NCBI GenBank assembly: GCA_949316235.1
Contig: OX438743.1
Span: 20,643,771 to 20,707,770 of the forward strand
Length of the DNA stretch: 64,000 bases
DNA from: Oegoconia quadripuncta
Lineage: Eukaryota > Arthropoda > Insecta > Lepidoptera > Autostichidae
Direction: 5' to 3'
In this document: piece by piece, positions 53,781-63,985 of the stretch
Numbering within the stretch: the first letter of the stretch is position 1
Layout: each line of letters starts with the position of its first letter
Notes under the pieces: model-generated
Seen by the model: the letters and a program-made list of their open reading frames with translations, nothing else
What the model was told of the DNA's origin: nothing
The model's database searches: none
Program-made: the position numbers and the translations under genes

Positions 53781-54091
53781 TTTATTTTAAAGTTATAAGT
53801 GAGTAAGGAATTGCATAAGATACAAAAAGTAAAGGATAAAATTTCTGAATTTGGCTATCTGCAGAGATAAATTAGTTTTTCTGTAAAGGGTAGGTACTAG
53901 ATGGTGTCTGCACATGCCATACGGATGTCATCCTTGGGTTCAGAAGGAAGCAGTGAAAATTTCTCCACTTCCCTCCACATCTGCAGAATTTGCTGACACC
54001 TAGATTTATAAATATTTAAAAATATTTAAAAAGGAATACTTATGGTTTTAGTTGAGCACCATTACAACGTGTGTTATTCATGTAAAGGAAT

Positions 54092-54976
54092 TTATATCGA
54101 TCCAATGGCTTCAGTCTCTTGATAATTTAATGTCTTTAGCCATTCCGTTAGTGCCTTTTTGACTTCAAATGAAGTTTTGGAGTAGATATTAATATTTCGG
54201 TTTATTTTATTATATAAGTGAGCAGACCAAAAATTGAACTGTTTACGTGCATATTTAGTTTTAGTAGGAACAGCACTGATGACGTTAGGAATCCTTCTCC
54301 CAGTTGATGTGATAGGTCTGTAAGTAAGACTTTTATGTCGTTTAATAATATTGTACATAATTGCCAATTGTCTGACAGTCATCACATTGCAGAATGAGTA
54401 AAGTTCTGAAGTTGGAAATCTACAAGGTTTAAAAAACATAACTTTGAGAAGAGCTCTTTGAGCCCTCTCCAGTTCCAGAAATTTTGTTTTGTTGGAGCCG
54501 CCCCATGCTGGGATGCAATACACCAATAAAGATTGACCAAGTGCTAGATAAATTTTTATTAAAAGCTCTTTTGTGCAGACGTGTCTTAGTATTTTGAATA
54601 TCCAAATGAGCTTTCTGAGTCGACTGGAGATTAAATCCAAATGTTGGTGCCAATTTAGTTTCTGGTCAATCTTCACTCCCAAGTATTTGGTGTGATCAAC
54701 TCTCTCTAACACAGGGCAACTACACGTTGCGTTAACACCGTGACGCTCAGAATGAGTCCTAATACTGAGATTGGATGAGGGTTGTGACGAATTATATATG
54801 GAAAAACAAATGTAATTTGTTTTTCCAGTATTTAATGTCAGTAGGTTAATTTTCAGCCAATTGCCAATTTCAATCAAACCCTCCTCAGCATACTGAAATA
54901 CTTCTTCCCATGCGTCCCCGTAAAAGACAATGGCTGTGTCATCTGCATAAGAAAATATTTTTCCATGATTAATTAT
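54092..54976 (-). pseudogene. LINE RT palm (YADD) to C-terminus
   Basis: Same frame as 54977-55699. It begins just after the premature stop with IINHGKIFSYADDTAIVFYG; the catalytic YADD is at 54938-54949. The thumb region LGVKIDQKLNWHQHLDLISS and the C-terminal WSAHLYNKINRNINIYSKTS follow. Likely still part of the same original protein. Confidence 0.87.
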
Positions 54977-55699
54977 TTAGCTGCAAAGGTCGTTTATGTA
55001 TATTAGGAAGAGAGTTGGTCCAAGAACACTTCCCTGGGGTACGCCAATAGTTATATCCCTCTCCTCACTAATGACATTACCAACCTTGACACATTGTGTG
55101 CGCTGATTAAGGTAACTCTGAAAAATTGCAAGTGCAGTGCCTCTGACACCGATTCTTTCCAGTTTATTTAGTAAAATCGGGATAGAGACGGTGTCAAACG
55201 CTTTTTTTAGGTCTAAGAATACTGTTAAACATTTCTTTCCAGTATCTTTCTCAACAATAAGAGAACTTAATGCGAGAAGAGCGTCTTCAGTTGACGTGCC
55301 CTGCCTGAATCCATATTGTTTGTCTGCCAAGATGTTATTTTTATTTAAGAAACCGATTAATCTAGTATTTAAGATTTTTTCAAAGATTTTTGAAATGGCT
55401 GGCAGTACCGAAATTGGGCGGTAATTATTTACATCGTCTCTGTCCCCATTCTTGAAAACTGGTGTTACTATGGACTTTTTAAAGGTTCTCGGGAACACAC
55501 CATTCTCTAGGCATAGATTAAAAAGGTCACAAAGAATAGGTATTATCTGTAATTTTACTGTTTTTAAGAATTTGGTTGGTATATTGTCCCAGCCCGGGGC
55601 ACTATCCGAGTCTAGTCTCATAAGAAGATTTTCTACCTCCGAGCAACCAGTGTCAAGCAGAACTAATGATGGCAAGGTTGTGTTGCAATTTTTATACAC
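54977..55699 (-). pseudogene. LINE RT fingers and palm, stops before YADD
   Basis: 240 codons. SAPGWDNIPTKFLKT, NYRPISVLPAISKIFEKILN, KQYGFRQGTSTEDALLALSS, FLDLKKAFDTVS and VPQGSVLGPTLFLIYINDL cover RT motifs 0 to B. The first catalytic Asp is in FLDLKKAFD. The frame ends NDLCS-stop at 54977. Residues upstream of 55699 are interrupted by further stops, so the endonuclease is missing. Confidence 0.87.
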
Positions 55700-55760
55700 A
55701 TTAATCTCAAAACTAGCTGGCGCGTGTACAATTTCATTTTATTGGGCTTCACGGAAAAGT

Positions 55761-56375
55761 CTGTTTCAGCTGAAAAGAGCTCGAAGTACTCAAGATAACA
55801 ATTATTTTTAGTTTTTTATTAATGCTAGCCACAATTCTTGTTTCTCTTTTTTATTTCTATCTTTTTGTTAAAACTTAGACAAGAAAAAATGCATAAGACT
55901 GCATTGAATTCAATATTGTGTTTTAGCATAAGGGAAACAATGGTTTATTTATATAAGTGGTATATTTAGAGTAACAATGTTTTCCGATGTAACCGTTTGT
56001 TTTTTGAAATAGATAAATAAATTTTCTTATAATTAATACCATTGCACCAACACTCCGATCGTGCAAAAAATAACAGCTGTTTCATTATTTTTTAATGAAA
56101 ATGATGGATAAATAACAGTGAAATAGCTGAAGTTTTACTATTTTAGGGTTGATTAGATATTATGAAAAGCCCCTTTCGTCTAGTACCTACTTACATTTAT
56201 GAGATGATTATGAATGACTTTTTGCGAGTTACCATTGTCTTTTTTCTATTGTAAACATCAACACTACAATAATGACTTTATTATTTTTCGAAAATGAAAA
56301 TAAAATCACTTTCGATCAACATCAAAGTTTTTTATTCGAAATCAACAAAATAAACACAAGCACTTTCATTCCTAC
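55761..56375. other. No recognisable feature
   Basis: AT-rich, intron 7. Confidence 0.4.
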
Positions 56376-56377
56376 AG

Positions 56378-56415
56378 ATGAGTGGAGCGACTGCTTATTC
56401 AGTCGCTCCACTCAT
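56378..56415. repeat. Perfect 16-bp hairpin
   Basis: ATGAGTGGAGCGACTG, loop CTTATT, then CAGTCGCTCCACTCAT, an exact inverted repeat at the left edge of the minisatellite. Confidence 0.9.
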
Positions 56416-56490
56416 TTATAGGTACTGCGTCGTCGTCGCATGCTTTTCATTATTTCACTCCTTTGTAATTGTTGGTTCTTCTTAGTTCAT

Positions 56491-56875
56491 TGTAACCGCT
56501 GCGTCCTCGTCCGGTGATTCACTATTTGCTGCACTCCGCTGTACCCGCTGCGTCGTCGTCCGCTGATTCAATATTTGCTGCACTCCGCTATAACCGCTGC
56601 GTCGTCGTCCGCTGATTCAATATTTGCTGCACTCCGCTATAACCGCTGCGTCGTCGTCCGCTGATTCAATATTTGCTGCACTCCGCTATAACCGCTGCGT
56701 CGTCGTTCGGTGATTTACTATTTGCTGCACTCCGCTGTAACCGCTGCGTCGTCGTCCGGTGATTCACTATTTGCTGCACTCCGCTGTACCCGCTGCGTCG
56801 TCGTCCGGCGATTCACTATTTGCTGCACTCAGAGGTAACCGCTGCGTCGTCGTCCACTGGTTCACCACTTACTTT
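56491..56875. repeat. 49-bp minisatellite
   Basis: About 7.6 units of a 49-bp repeat containing AACCGCTGCGTCGTCGTC and TTTGCTGCACTCCGCT. Middle units are identical, outer ones diverge. Confidence 0.93.
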
Positions 56876-57425
56876 ACTCTTCTGTAGCTATTGCGTTGTT
56901 ATTCAGTGTATGATGTCTTTCAGAGAATGACAATGCAATAGCAAGTGGAGAGGAAAGACAAGTAAACCAATAGAGGACGATGTAGCGACTACAGCAAAGT
57001 GCTGTGAGTGAAGAACAACTGAATGGCAAAGCAACAGCTACAACGGAGTGGAGCAAGTGAAAAAGCAGTACATGACAACGCGACAGCTAAAGGAGAGTGG
57101 AGTGAGTGGTGTACCAGTTTTCACTGGTTGCACTTCGCTGTAGTCGTTATTTTGTCCCTTAGTTTACCAATCGCTCCATTCTGCTGTGGTTATTGCGTCA
57201 CCATCCTCTGGTTCTTTTCTCATGGCATTTTCTGTAAACGATGCGTCTTCCATGGGTAATTCGCTGCACTCCACTCTAGTCCATCGCTGTCTCGTATACC
57301 ACTTTCTACACTCAGTTGTAGCCAATGCGTCACACATATTTCGCTAGTTCACTACTCACTCGAGCATCATCTTCTAGTTCACTCGCTCCACTCCGCTGTG
57401 GCTGTTGCACCTTTGTGTACTATCT
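56876..57425. repeat. Diverged and inverted minisatellite remnants
   Basis: Loose CACTCCGCTGTAG-like motifs continue to 57425. Between 56996 and 57110 the motif appears inverted (CTACAACGGAGTGGAGC, GCTAAAGGAGAGTGGAG). Confidence 0.65.
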
Positions 57426-57623
57426 CTTCACTCGCTCAGTAACGTTGTTACAAAAGGAAAGAGTCCCGTCCAAAAAATAACAAGTATTGCGGTTTGATCT
57501 GGAGTCACGTTACTCCAGACTAATATGTCCTCCATATTGTGGACATCGAAATCGTCGAGGTTGTCGTGGGCTTCCGCTATTTCTGACCAATCCTGTTCAA
57601 GTCGTGAGCGACACTAAATATAC

Positions 57624-57800
57624 AGCAAATTCAACCTTATGCAAATTCAACATCTTTGGATTCAACAAGCTGCAAATTCAACTTCATGCAATTTCGACTT
57701 TTAGAGATTTCAACTTTATGCAAATTCAACATTTTTAGATTCAACATACCGCAAATTCAACTTTTTGCAAACCCAACATTTTAAGAATTCAACTTTCTGT
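57624..57800. repeat. Irregular ATTCAAC repeat
   Basis: About a dozen ATTCAAC or close variants, many as GCAAATTCAAC, spaced 10-25 bp. Confidence 0.75.
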
Positions 57801-58399
57801 ACCTGGATGATTTCTTGTGAGTTTTCCTTTTTTTAAGGAAAGGTTCTCTACTACTTTGAGGAGAATTAGAAATACTAGGTAGACATTATTAAGTTACTGT
57901 AGCCAGTAATATTAGCCCAAACCTGCCAATGAGGAAGGACTTGGCAAATGCTGCGCCCTGATTGGCCCATTTGAATTGGATCAACAACTGCTCAGACGCC
58001 AAAAAGGTAGATTTGTATAAAAATCCCTTAATTATTATTATTACTCATCGTGACACTTGTGGCTCCAAACGGAGCTACATATTTATGGTCAGCTGGCATT
58101 GGATCAACAAAAGACACCCGGATCAACTTGTGAAAATGGATCAAATAATTACTACCTATACGGCACGTTGGAGCCACAAAGTGCCCAAAGGGATATCTAT
58201 ATATATATATTATTTAATTTTTTATCATCTGAACATCAGCCAATTATATATTTCTCTATATTCTTAGTACATTATCAATCAATGAGACGAATACATAGCA
58301 AAAAAGACAAAAATAATCAATCCTATTTTAAATTTTAGACACAGTTGATTTCAATAATATTATGTGTGTACAACAAAGTCTCTTCTTTTTCTTTCTCAG
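57801..58399. other. End of intron 7
   Basis: No element recognised. Ends with the long pyrimidine acceptor TTCTTTTTCTTTCTCAG. Confidence 0.5.
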
Positions 58400-58540
58400 G
58401 CTGAGGAAGGCCTGGCGGTGCGACTTCGTTTCGAAGCTGTGCGGCTTCCATGTGCCGGCCAGGCACTTAGAGCCAGAGACGGAGACTCCCTGGGCTCGCC
58501 GCTGCTGGCGTCCTGGGATGGACCTGATAGCTCTGCTGTG
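58400..58540 (+). CDS. Thsd1-like: THSD1-like exon 8: CUB-like domain, middle
   Basis: 141 nt (47 codons), phase 0 both ends; donor GCTGTG|GTAAGG. Encodes AEEGLAVRLRFEAVRLPCAG and LRARDGDSLGSPLLASW, the G-x-x-V-x-L-x-F and V-R-D-G-x-S pattern of CUB domains. It follows exon 7 across a 15.8-kb intron that holds the gypsy element. Confidence 0.85.
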
Positions 58541-58847
58541 GTAAGGCTTCTGTAGTTCTATTTCAACGTGAATAGGAAAAACTGACATATATATATATGT
58601 CGTAAATGATGGCTTCGGGGTGGGCGTTGCTAGCGACCGGGACGGTGCCAGCCGCGTGGTAAAGGGTGGCTCGGGAAAAAGCGATATTATTGCAAACTAC
58701 TATAGGGGAATCGACAACGTATTCACATGGTGGTGGTCCGACTCCTTCGACAGCTGGTAGTGTGTCCCATTTTCGATGTCAAGACCTAATATAACTTAAG
58801 TGGATTAAGGGCTATTGATGGATACAATGACGTCTTTATCTCAACAG

Positions 58848-58986
58848 GCTGGTGATGTGGAGTCCACAACAGATTCAACAGGGGTGGTCGAAATTGCCGG
58901 CGGTCGACATATCCTCGTCGAATTGAGGTCTGGAGATACGAGCGATCGGTGCGCTGGAGGCTTCCTGGCACATGCAACACAGATTG
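58848..58986 (+). CDS. Thsd1-like: THSD1-like exon 9: CUB-like domain, end
   Basis: 139 nt, phase 0 in, phase 1 out; acceptor CTTTATCTCAACAG, donor GATTG|GTAAAT. VVEIAGGRHILVELRSGDTS and CAGGFLAHATQI fit the last strands of a CUB domain (h-V-x-L-x-S ... C-x-G-F-x-A). Confidence 0.83.
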
Positions 58987-59059
58987 GTAAATCCTAAAGG
59001 CTTTTCGGATTATTCATTTATTTATTCATTCAAAACGTATGTAGTTAACATACCGAACA

Positions 59060-59262
59060 TTCGCACTAAGCGGAGTGTTCATAATGCGAACGGCCAAGGT
59101 ATGGAACTCCCTTCCGAAATCAGTCTTTCCTGAATCATACAACCTTGGGATCTTCAAGAGCAGGGTGAATAGGCATCTACTGAGATCGCGTGCTTCATCT
59201 TCGGCCACATCGTCACTTCCCATCAGGTGGGATTGTGGTCAAAGCGAATCCAGTTACACATA
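59060..59262 (+). mobile_element. Jockey/CR1-like LINE 3' copy
   Basis: Encodes AKVWNSLPKSVFPESYNLGI, with CATCAGGTGGGATTGTGGTC and poly-A at 59262. In intron 9. Confidence 0.88.
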
Positions 59263-59383
59263 AAAAAAAACACTTTGTTGCATAATAAGCATGGGTACTC
59301 ATTCAACAAAACCACCTAATTACATAGTAAATACTTAGTAATTAGGGAGTTAAGCAGTGTGAATGAAGACATAGTGAAATAGA

Positions 59384-59660
59384 TTGAAAAAGGTAAGCTG
59401 AGATGGCGAGGATGTGGAGAGGATGAATGGAAGAAGAAAGTAGTGTTGGTAAGGGAAGACCACGGCGAACGTACCATGATCAAATCTGGGACGTCTTAAA
59501 GAAAGGCCCACCCAAGAGTAGGACAACGGGCGTGTATGAACAACCTTATCGGGAGTGAATGTAGCAAAAGAGGTGTGTCAGGATCGTAGCTAGTGGAAGT
59601 CTGTGGTCTCTGCCTGCCTCTACGGGAAACAGGCGTGACATTAATGTATGTGTTAAACAA
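59384..59660 (+). mobile_element. RTE/R1-type LINE C-terminal relic
   Basis: RACMNNLIGSECSKRGVS and PLRETGVTLMYVLN with interrupted frames recall the ...ACMNNLM...REVC...YPSGKRRDVT end of lepidopteran LINEs. Confidence 0.6.
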
Positions 59661-60076
59661 AAAACAAGACAATATTAAATATACACAAACGGTGAGCGAT
59701 ATACCTAGTTTTTCGTGAGCGAACTTTGGTAAGGCACGTAAATAATTTCTAATTCTAAACACATTGTTATTTCTTGTTGCTGCGTTGGTTACTCGTCTTT
59801 CTGTAGAGGGATTGACACTATCTCATAATCGAAAAAAGTCAGCTATGCAATACAGTGTGTCATAAGAAGTATCAGGACATGGCGAAACTGTAAAGGTTCC
59901 TCTTACATAGTTACATATTTATATCATTCAACAAAAACTTCTTATTAATAATGAAATATCATTATTATATTTAAACATCATGGTTCTGCATATATAGTTA
60001 ACAAATCGAAGGTTTTTAATTCAAGCTTAAAATACAGATTTTTGTGCTGTACCTACTTATTCCATTCTTGTCTCAG

Positions 60077-60277
60077 AACCAATCCGCAACGCGTCAGCTG
60101 CTTGGGCTTCCGTCAGCCATGTGCAGTGGTGGCGCAGCGGCGGTGGTGCACGGGGAGCCGCTGTGGCGCTGGCTGCAGCAGCTGCCCTCGCTGCTCTGTG
60201 TCTTGCGCTGCATTCAGCGCATCGCACCAGGGCGTACCACAGAGCCGCCGATAAGGAGTCTCTGACGGATAGTGATG
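60077..60277 (+). CDS. Thsd1-like: THSD1-like exon 10: juxtamembrane, transmembrane, tail start
   Basis: 201 nt, phase 1 in and out; acceptor CATTCTTGTCTCAG, donor GATG|GTTTGT. Encodes NASAAWASVSHVQWWRS, then the helix AAVALAAAAALAALCLALHS, a stop-transfer cluster HRTRAYHR and ADKESLTDSD. A type I single-pass protein. If the weak donor is skipped, the frame continues to TAA at 60375. Confidence 0.85.
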
Positions 60278-60375
60278 GTTTGTATTCCCTAGTGCTGGAT
60301 CAGCAGAACCTGTTGTGTCGTCTCTTTTATGTTGTATCTGTATGTTGTATCTTGTGTGCAATAAATGATAAATAA
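60278..60375 (+). CDS. Alternative C-terminus by read-through of exon 10
   Basis: 33 more codons, ending LLCRLFYVVSVCCILCAIND-Lys-stop at 60375, with AATAAA overlapping at about 60359. This would give a 677-residue protein with a hydrophobic end. The tail looks like repeat-derived DNA (TGTGCAATAAATGATAAATA), so it may be fortuitous. Confidence 0.35.
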
Positions 60376-60390
60376 ATAAATAAAATAAAT

Positions 60391-60650
60391 CAGCGTCGGT
60401 GGCTCAGCGGTTAAGACGCAGTCTCCCAATTTGGAGGTCCGGGTTCGATAACCAGGTAGGACATGTACCTATAACTTTTTTAAATTTAATTTAATTCATA
60501 TGCCTTTATCCGACTACCATGTGAAGTCCCCAACCCGCATAGGGTCAGCGTGGTGGACTACGGCCTATACTCCCTCATATACGAGGGAAGGCCTATATCC
60601 ATGCAGTGGGATGTTTACGGGCTGATGATGATAGCTGGATCAACACCATC
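60391..60650 (+). mobile_element. SINE-C, full length
   Basis: Head GTCGGTGGCTCAGCGGTTAA, box B GGTTCGATAACCAGG, 3' end CATATACGAGGGAAGGCCTA and GGGATGTTTACGGGCTGATG. Confidence 0.85.
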
Positions 60651-60684
60651 TCTGACCAACCTATTTGGGATAAAGGTAGTCACA

Positions 60685-60927
60685 TCTAACTAATATTATA
60701 AATGCGAAAATTTTGATGTTTGTTTGTTTGTTTATTGCTCAATTACGGCAAAACGCATGAACGGGTTTGGATGAAATTTGGTATGTAGGTAGACTATACC
60801 CTGGATTTAAATATAGGATACTTTTTATCCCGATAAAGTGAATAGTTCCCGCGGGATAAACAAATTTCCGCTATAAAGCTATTCAACGCGGGCGAAGCCG
60901 CGGGCGAAGCCGCGGGCGGAAAGCTAG
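60685..60927 (+). mobile_element. LEP1-like Helitron, full length
   Basis: Starts TCTAACTAATATTATAAATG after A, ends GCCGCGGGCGGAAAGCTAG before T, as Helitrons do (5' TC, 3' CTAG, A/T target). A 12-bp unit GCGAAGCCGCGG is duplicated near the 3' hairpin. 243 bp, no coding sequence. Confidence 0.88.
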
Positions 60928-61368
60928 TTATCTATAATACCTATGTATGTTCTCACTTATAACTTTTAATAGTTCCGGTTCTTGTAATTTGTAAGAAATA
61001 TTAATTATAAGCATCTAAAACTAAAGAGGTAGGTATTTCCTAACACCTCAAAGTTGATACTCCTAAATATTATTTTATCATTTACAACGTTGTGATATCG
61101 TCGCTAAAAGCCTTGTATAATGAAAACAATCCATTTATTAAACCGGATTCAGTTTAATAGTCTAATTAGTGTAGTGGATTTTGACATGGTGGAATCATTA
61201 ATGCTATTAAGGTATCTTGTTTGAACGAACATTCATTATCCGGATCTATTACATTGTGAAGCACTCGTCACCATTAATTTTCGATTAGAGAAGTTAAGCA
61301 AACCCCTCGCTGTCAGTGCTTGGATGGGTAACTTGTGGCATTTAAAATAAAACTATGAGTGTTATGTG

Positions 61369-61807
61369 TTTGTCGGCGCTGTGTGTGTGTGGTGTCGTCC
61401 AGTCTTAGTTTGATGGCGCTGTGTGCGTGTGGTGTCGTCCAGTCTTAGTTTGTCGACGCTGTATGCGTGTGGTGTCGCCCAGTCTTAGTTTGACGGCGCT
61501 GTGTGCGTGTGGTGTCGTCCAGTCTTAGTTTGTCGACGCTGTATGCGTGTGGTGTCGCCCAGTCTTAGTTTGACGGCGCTGTGTACGTGTGGTGTCGTCC
61601 AGTCTTAGTTTGTCGACGCTGTATGCGTGTGGTGTCGCCCAGTCTTAGTTTGACGGCGCTGTGTGCGTATGTTGTCGTCCAGTCTTAGTTTGACGGCGCT
61701 TTGTGCGTGTGATGTCGTCCAGTATTTGTTTGACGGCGCTGTGTGCGTGTGGTGTCGTCCAGTCTTAGTTTGACGGTGCTGTGTGCGTGTGTGTCGTCCA
61801 GTGCCTG
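61369..61807. repeat. 40-bp minisatellite with 80-bp higher order
   Basis: Eleven units of 40 bp (GGCGCTGTGTGCGTGTGGTG core, ending CCAGTCTTAG). Units 3-8 form three 80-bp dimers in which one unit has GTCGACGCTGTATGC and TCGCCC. In intron 10, 125 bp before exon 11. Confidence 0.93.
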
Positions 61808-61931
61808 CATCACAATCTCATCCTTAACACCAGGAAACAATTAAGCATTGATGTCAGAGAGAGAAAATGGTGGTAACCACCTACATAGCATTCCGGCAAA
61901 TTAATTGAAAGCTTTAATTTCCTCCCATCAG

Positions 61932-62100
61932 CCTGCTCAGCATCGCTGGAGTTGGGAGCAACCACCGCCGGATCCCGGAGTACACTGCTGTCGGAAGTCG
62001 TTGGAGGAGGCGTGTCATTGCGGCGTCTCCTACCTTCGGGGAAGACCAGGCACACTAGGCTAAGGGACGCTGATCGAGCCTCTGAAAATGTGGAGCAGAG
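61932..62100 (+). CDS. Thsd1-like: THSD1-like exon 11: cytoplasmic tail
   Basis: 169 nt, phase 1 in, phase 2 out; acceptor AATTTCCTCCCATCAG, donor CAGAG|GTATGT. In frame from exon 10 it is fully open: SLELGATTAGSRSTLLSEVV, LRRLLPSGKTRHTRLRDADR and ASENVEQ, a basic, Ser/Thr-rich sequence typical of a cytoplasmic tail. Phase match on both sides supports it. No family motif. Confidence 0.72.
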
Positions 62101-63039
62101 GTATGTCAAATAATTTACGAGGTTAGTCCTTCACACATTAAATTTTTGAGATTTCGCCACATCGAATTGCAAAATCGCGTTGTTCTTAAAGTAGAGGCGA
62201 TGTTATTTTTGCCGCCCGGAGGCACGCCCACATCCCGCTTTGAGTATGACGTCACTGATAACCTCCCATAAATAACAACGCGTTTTCGCACTGCACCGCG
62301 ACGCACGTATGGCCAAATCTTTAAATGTATGATTTATCCTATATTCAGACTTAACAAAGTTAATACTCTAATTAATCATTTATTCCTAAGAATATAATTA
62401 ATCTAAATGAGAAACAATTTAAAGACCATGTCAAAACAACATTAACAAAAAGGTTACTACTAAATTAGTGACTATCTGAATGGCAAAAAGCTTCTTCTTC
62501 TACTACTTCACCCAGCTCTCAAAAATGATTTTTTTTTAATAATTTTTGATAATACTGCATAATATTGAATAATATGTAGTCATTTCTGAATTAGGAGGAT
62601 TTACTACTGTAATAGAATAGAATTACTATGGTTTACTTTACCCTTAATATTGTGACATCACACTTATCAACATAAGCGCTCTTCATAACGAGATCGTCAC
62701 AGATATTAACCCTTCCGACTCGCACTATTCGAAAAAAAAAGCAATTAAAAAACACTTGAAAGTGCCCCAACGGGAGGGTTTCCAGAACATTCGTAATTAC
62801 TCGTAGTTAGTCGGCTCGTTAATGTCGCCTCGACTCCAGTACCATTGTTGGGACACGTGCCTATAGCTGACATTATTGAGTGTTTTACAACGACGTGTTC
62901 CTTGACTTCTGATTGTTTTAATATAGTTTATTTACTCAATGTTTGGATTTTTACGGTTCCGTCTCGAACGAAATGTTTTTTGGACGCTTGATCTCGAAAG
63001 ATGATAGATCACTTGATACGACACGACAATTTTTTGAAG
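62101..63039. other. No recognisable feature (intron 11)
   Basis: AT-rich, no supported element. Confidence 0.4.
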
Positions 63040-63215
63040 AATTCAGGGAATGATTGAAGAAAAGAGAGGATGGAGAAGACCTAGGCGTAATTATTTTGAC
63101 CTGACCAAGTGAAAGAAAAGGTGAACGTAGTGTCGTACCAAGAGGTTAAGTCGAAGGAGGAAAGCAGAGAGACGTGATCATTATCGATCCATCGACAAGA
63201 ACATAGCCCTTAAAT
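63040..63215 (+). mobile_element. LINE C-terminal relic
   Basis: GAAGACCTAGGCGTAATTAT and GTGAACGTAGTGTCGTACCA recall the GRPRR...VKEKVNVVSYQEVKSKA segment of lepidopteran LINEs, with frameshifts. Confidence 0.45.
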
Positions 63216-63696
63216 TGAAGTATGATCTCTTATCATCCTTCATTATGTAAGCAAGTTCCATAACATTGTTAACATGTGTGACGACAGACGTAAAACGAAG
63301 CGAGACTATAACATTCCTTGACATTTTTGGTACGGAAACGTAATAATTTCATTTCTAAGAATGTGAGTCTTTTGTTGGATGTTCAAAACGTGGCACTTCC
63401 GCATCTGTAACCTATATGAGTTTACCATGAATTTATAGAAAACTATAACTCTGTGTAGCATATTGATTTAATGAGGTCAGTTTGCTTGAGCTCATGATAG
63501 ATTTACCAATTTTGTTTACATATATACGCTACACGCTACGATCCTGATACACCTCTTTGCTTCATTCATTCTCATACATTTCTTCACACATACTCGCCGT
63601 TCTGTTGTTTACTCAAATAAAATTTGGAATACAGGCATCATCATTCGCTCTCTTACATATATATCACACAATGAGACAAAGAGTCGAGACTCTTTA

Positions 63697-63815
63697 GTTG
63701 GTGGTCGAGTATTTTTAAAGTTCCGCCCAACCAACTACCAACCATCTCATCTGCCGCCAAATAGCGATGTTGATAGCATTGTTGTTTCCGGTTGTTGATA
63801 TAAGATACCCCAAAC
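63697..63815 (+). mobile_element. Degenerate SINE-A fragment
   Basis: CATCTGCCGCCAAATAGCGA, GTTGATAGCATTGTTGTTTC and CGGTTGTTGATATAAGATA. Confidence 0.55.
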
Positions 63816-63985
63816 TCGTTGTGCAAACGATTACATTGCGTAAACTCATGATATATGTCAACAAAATCCAGGCATAATAATGTTGTATGTGTTATCTCGT
63901 TAATGCGAAATCACTCTTTCTGTCTCACAAAAAACATCACTCAACCAGGAAAATTTAAACTAATATCTCTTCTCTACAAATACAG

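Larger units (their letters stand above)
53430..55760 (-). mobile_element. CR1/Jockey-type LINE, RT nearly intact
   Basis: Runs from a 5' truncation near 55755 to a TTTGAA-type tail at 53434-53460 (TTCAAAAAATTCAAAATATT on +). The 3' UTR holds a TG-rich microsatellite (53660-53780). One in-frame stop interrupts the RT. Confidence 0.88.

Noticed and set aside
57962..58338. Overlapping frames of about 95-100 codons
   Set aside because: No motif, AT-rich, no splice support; intron 7 sequence.
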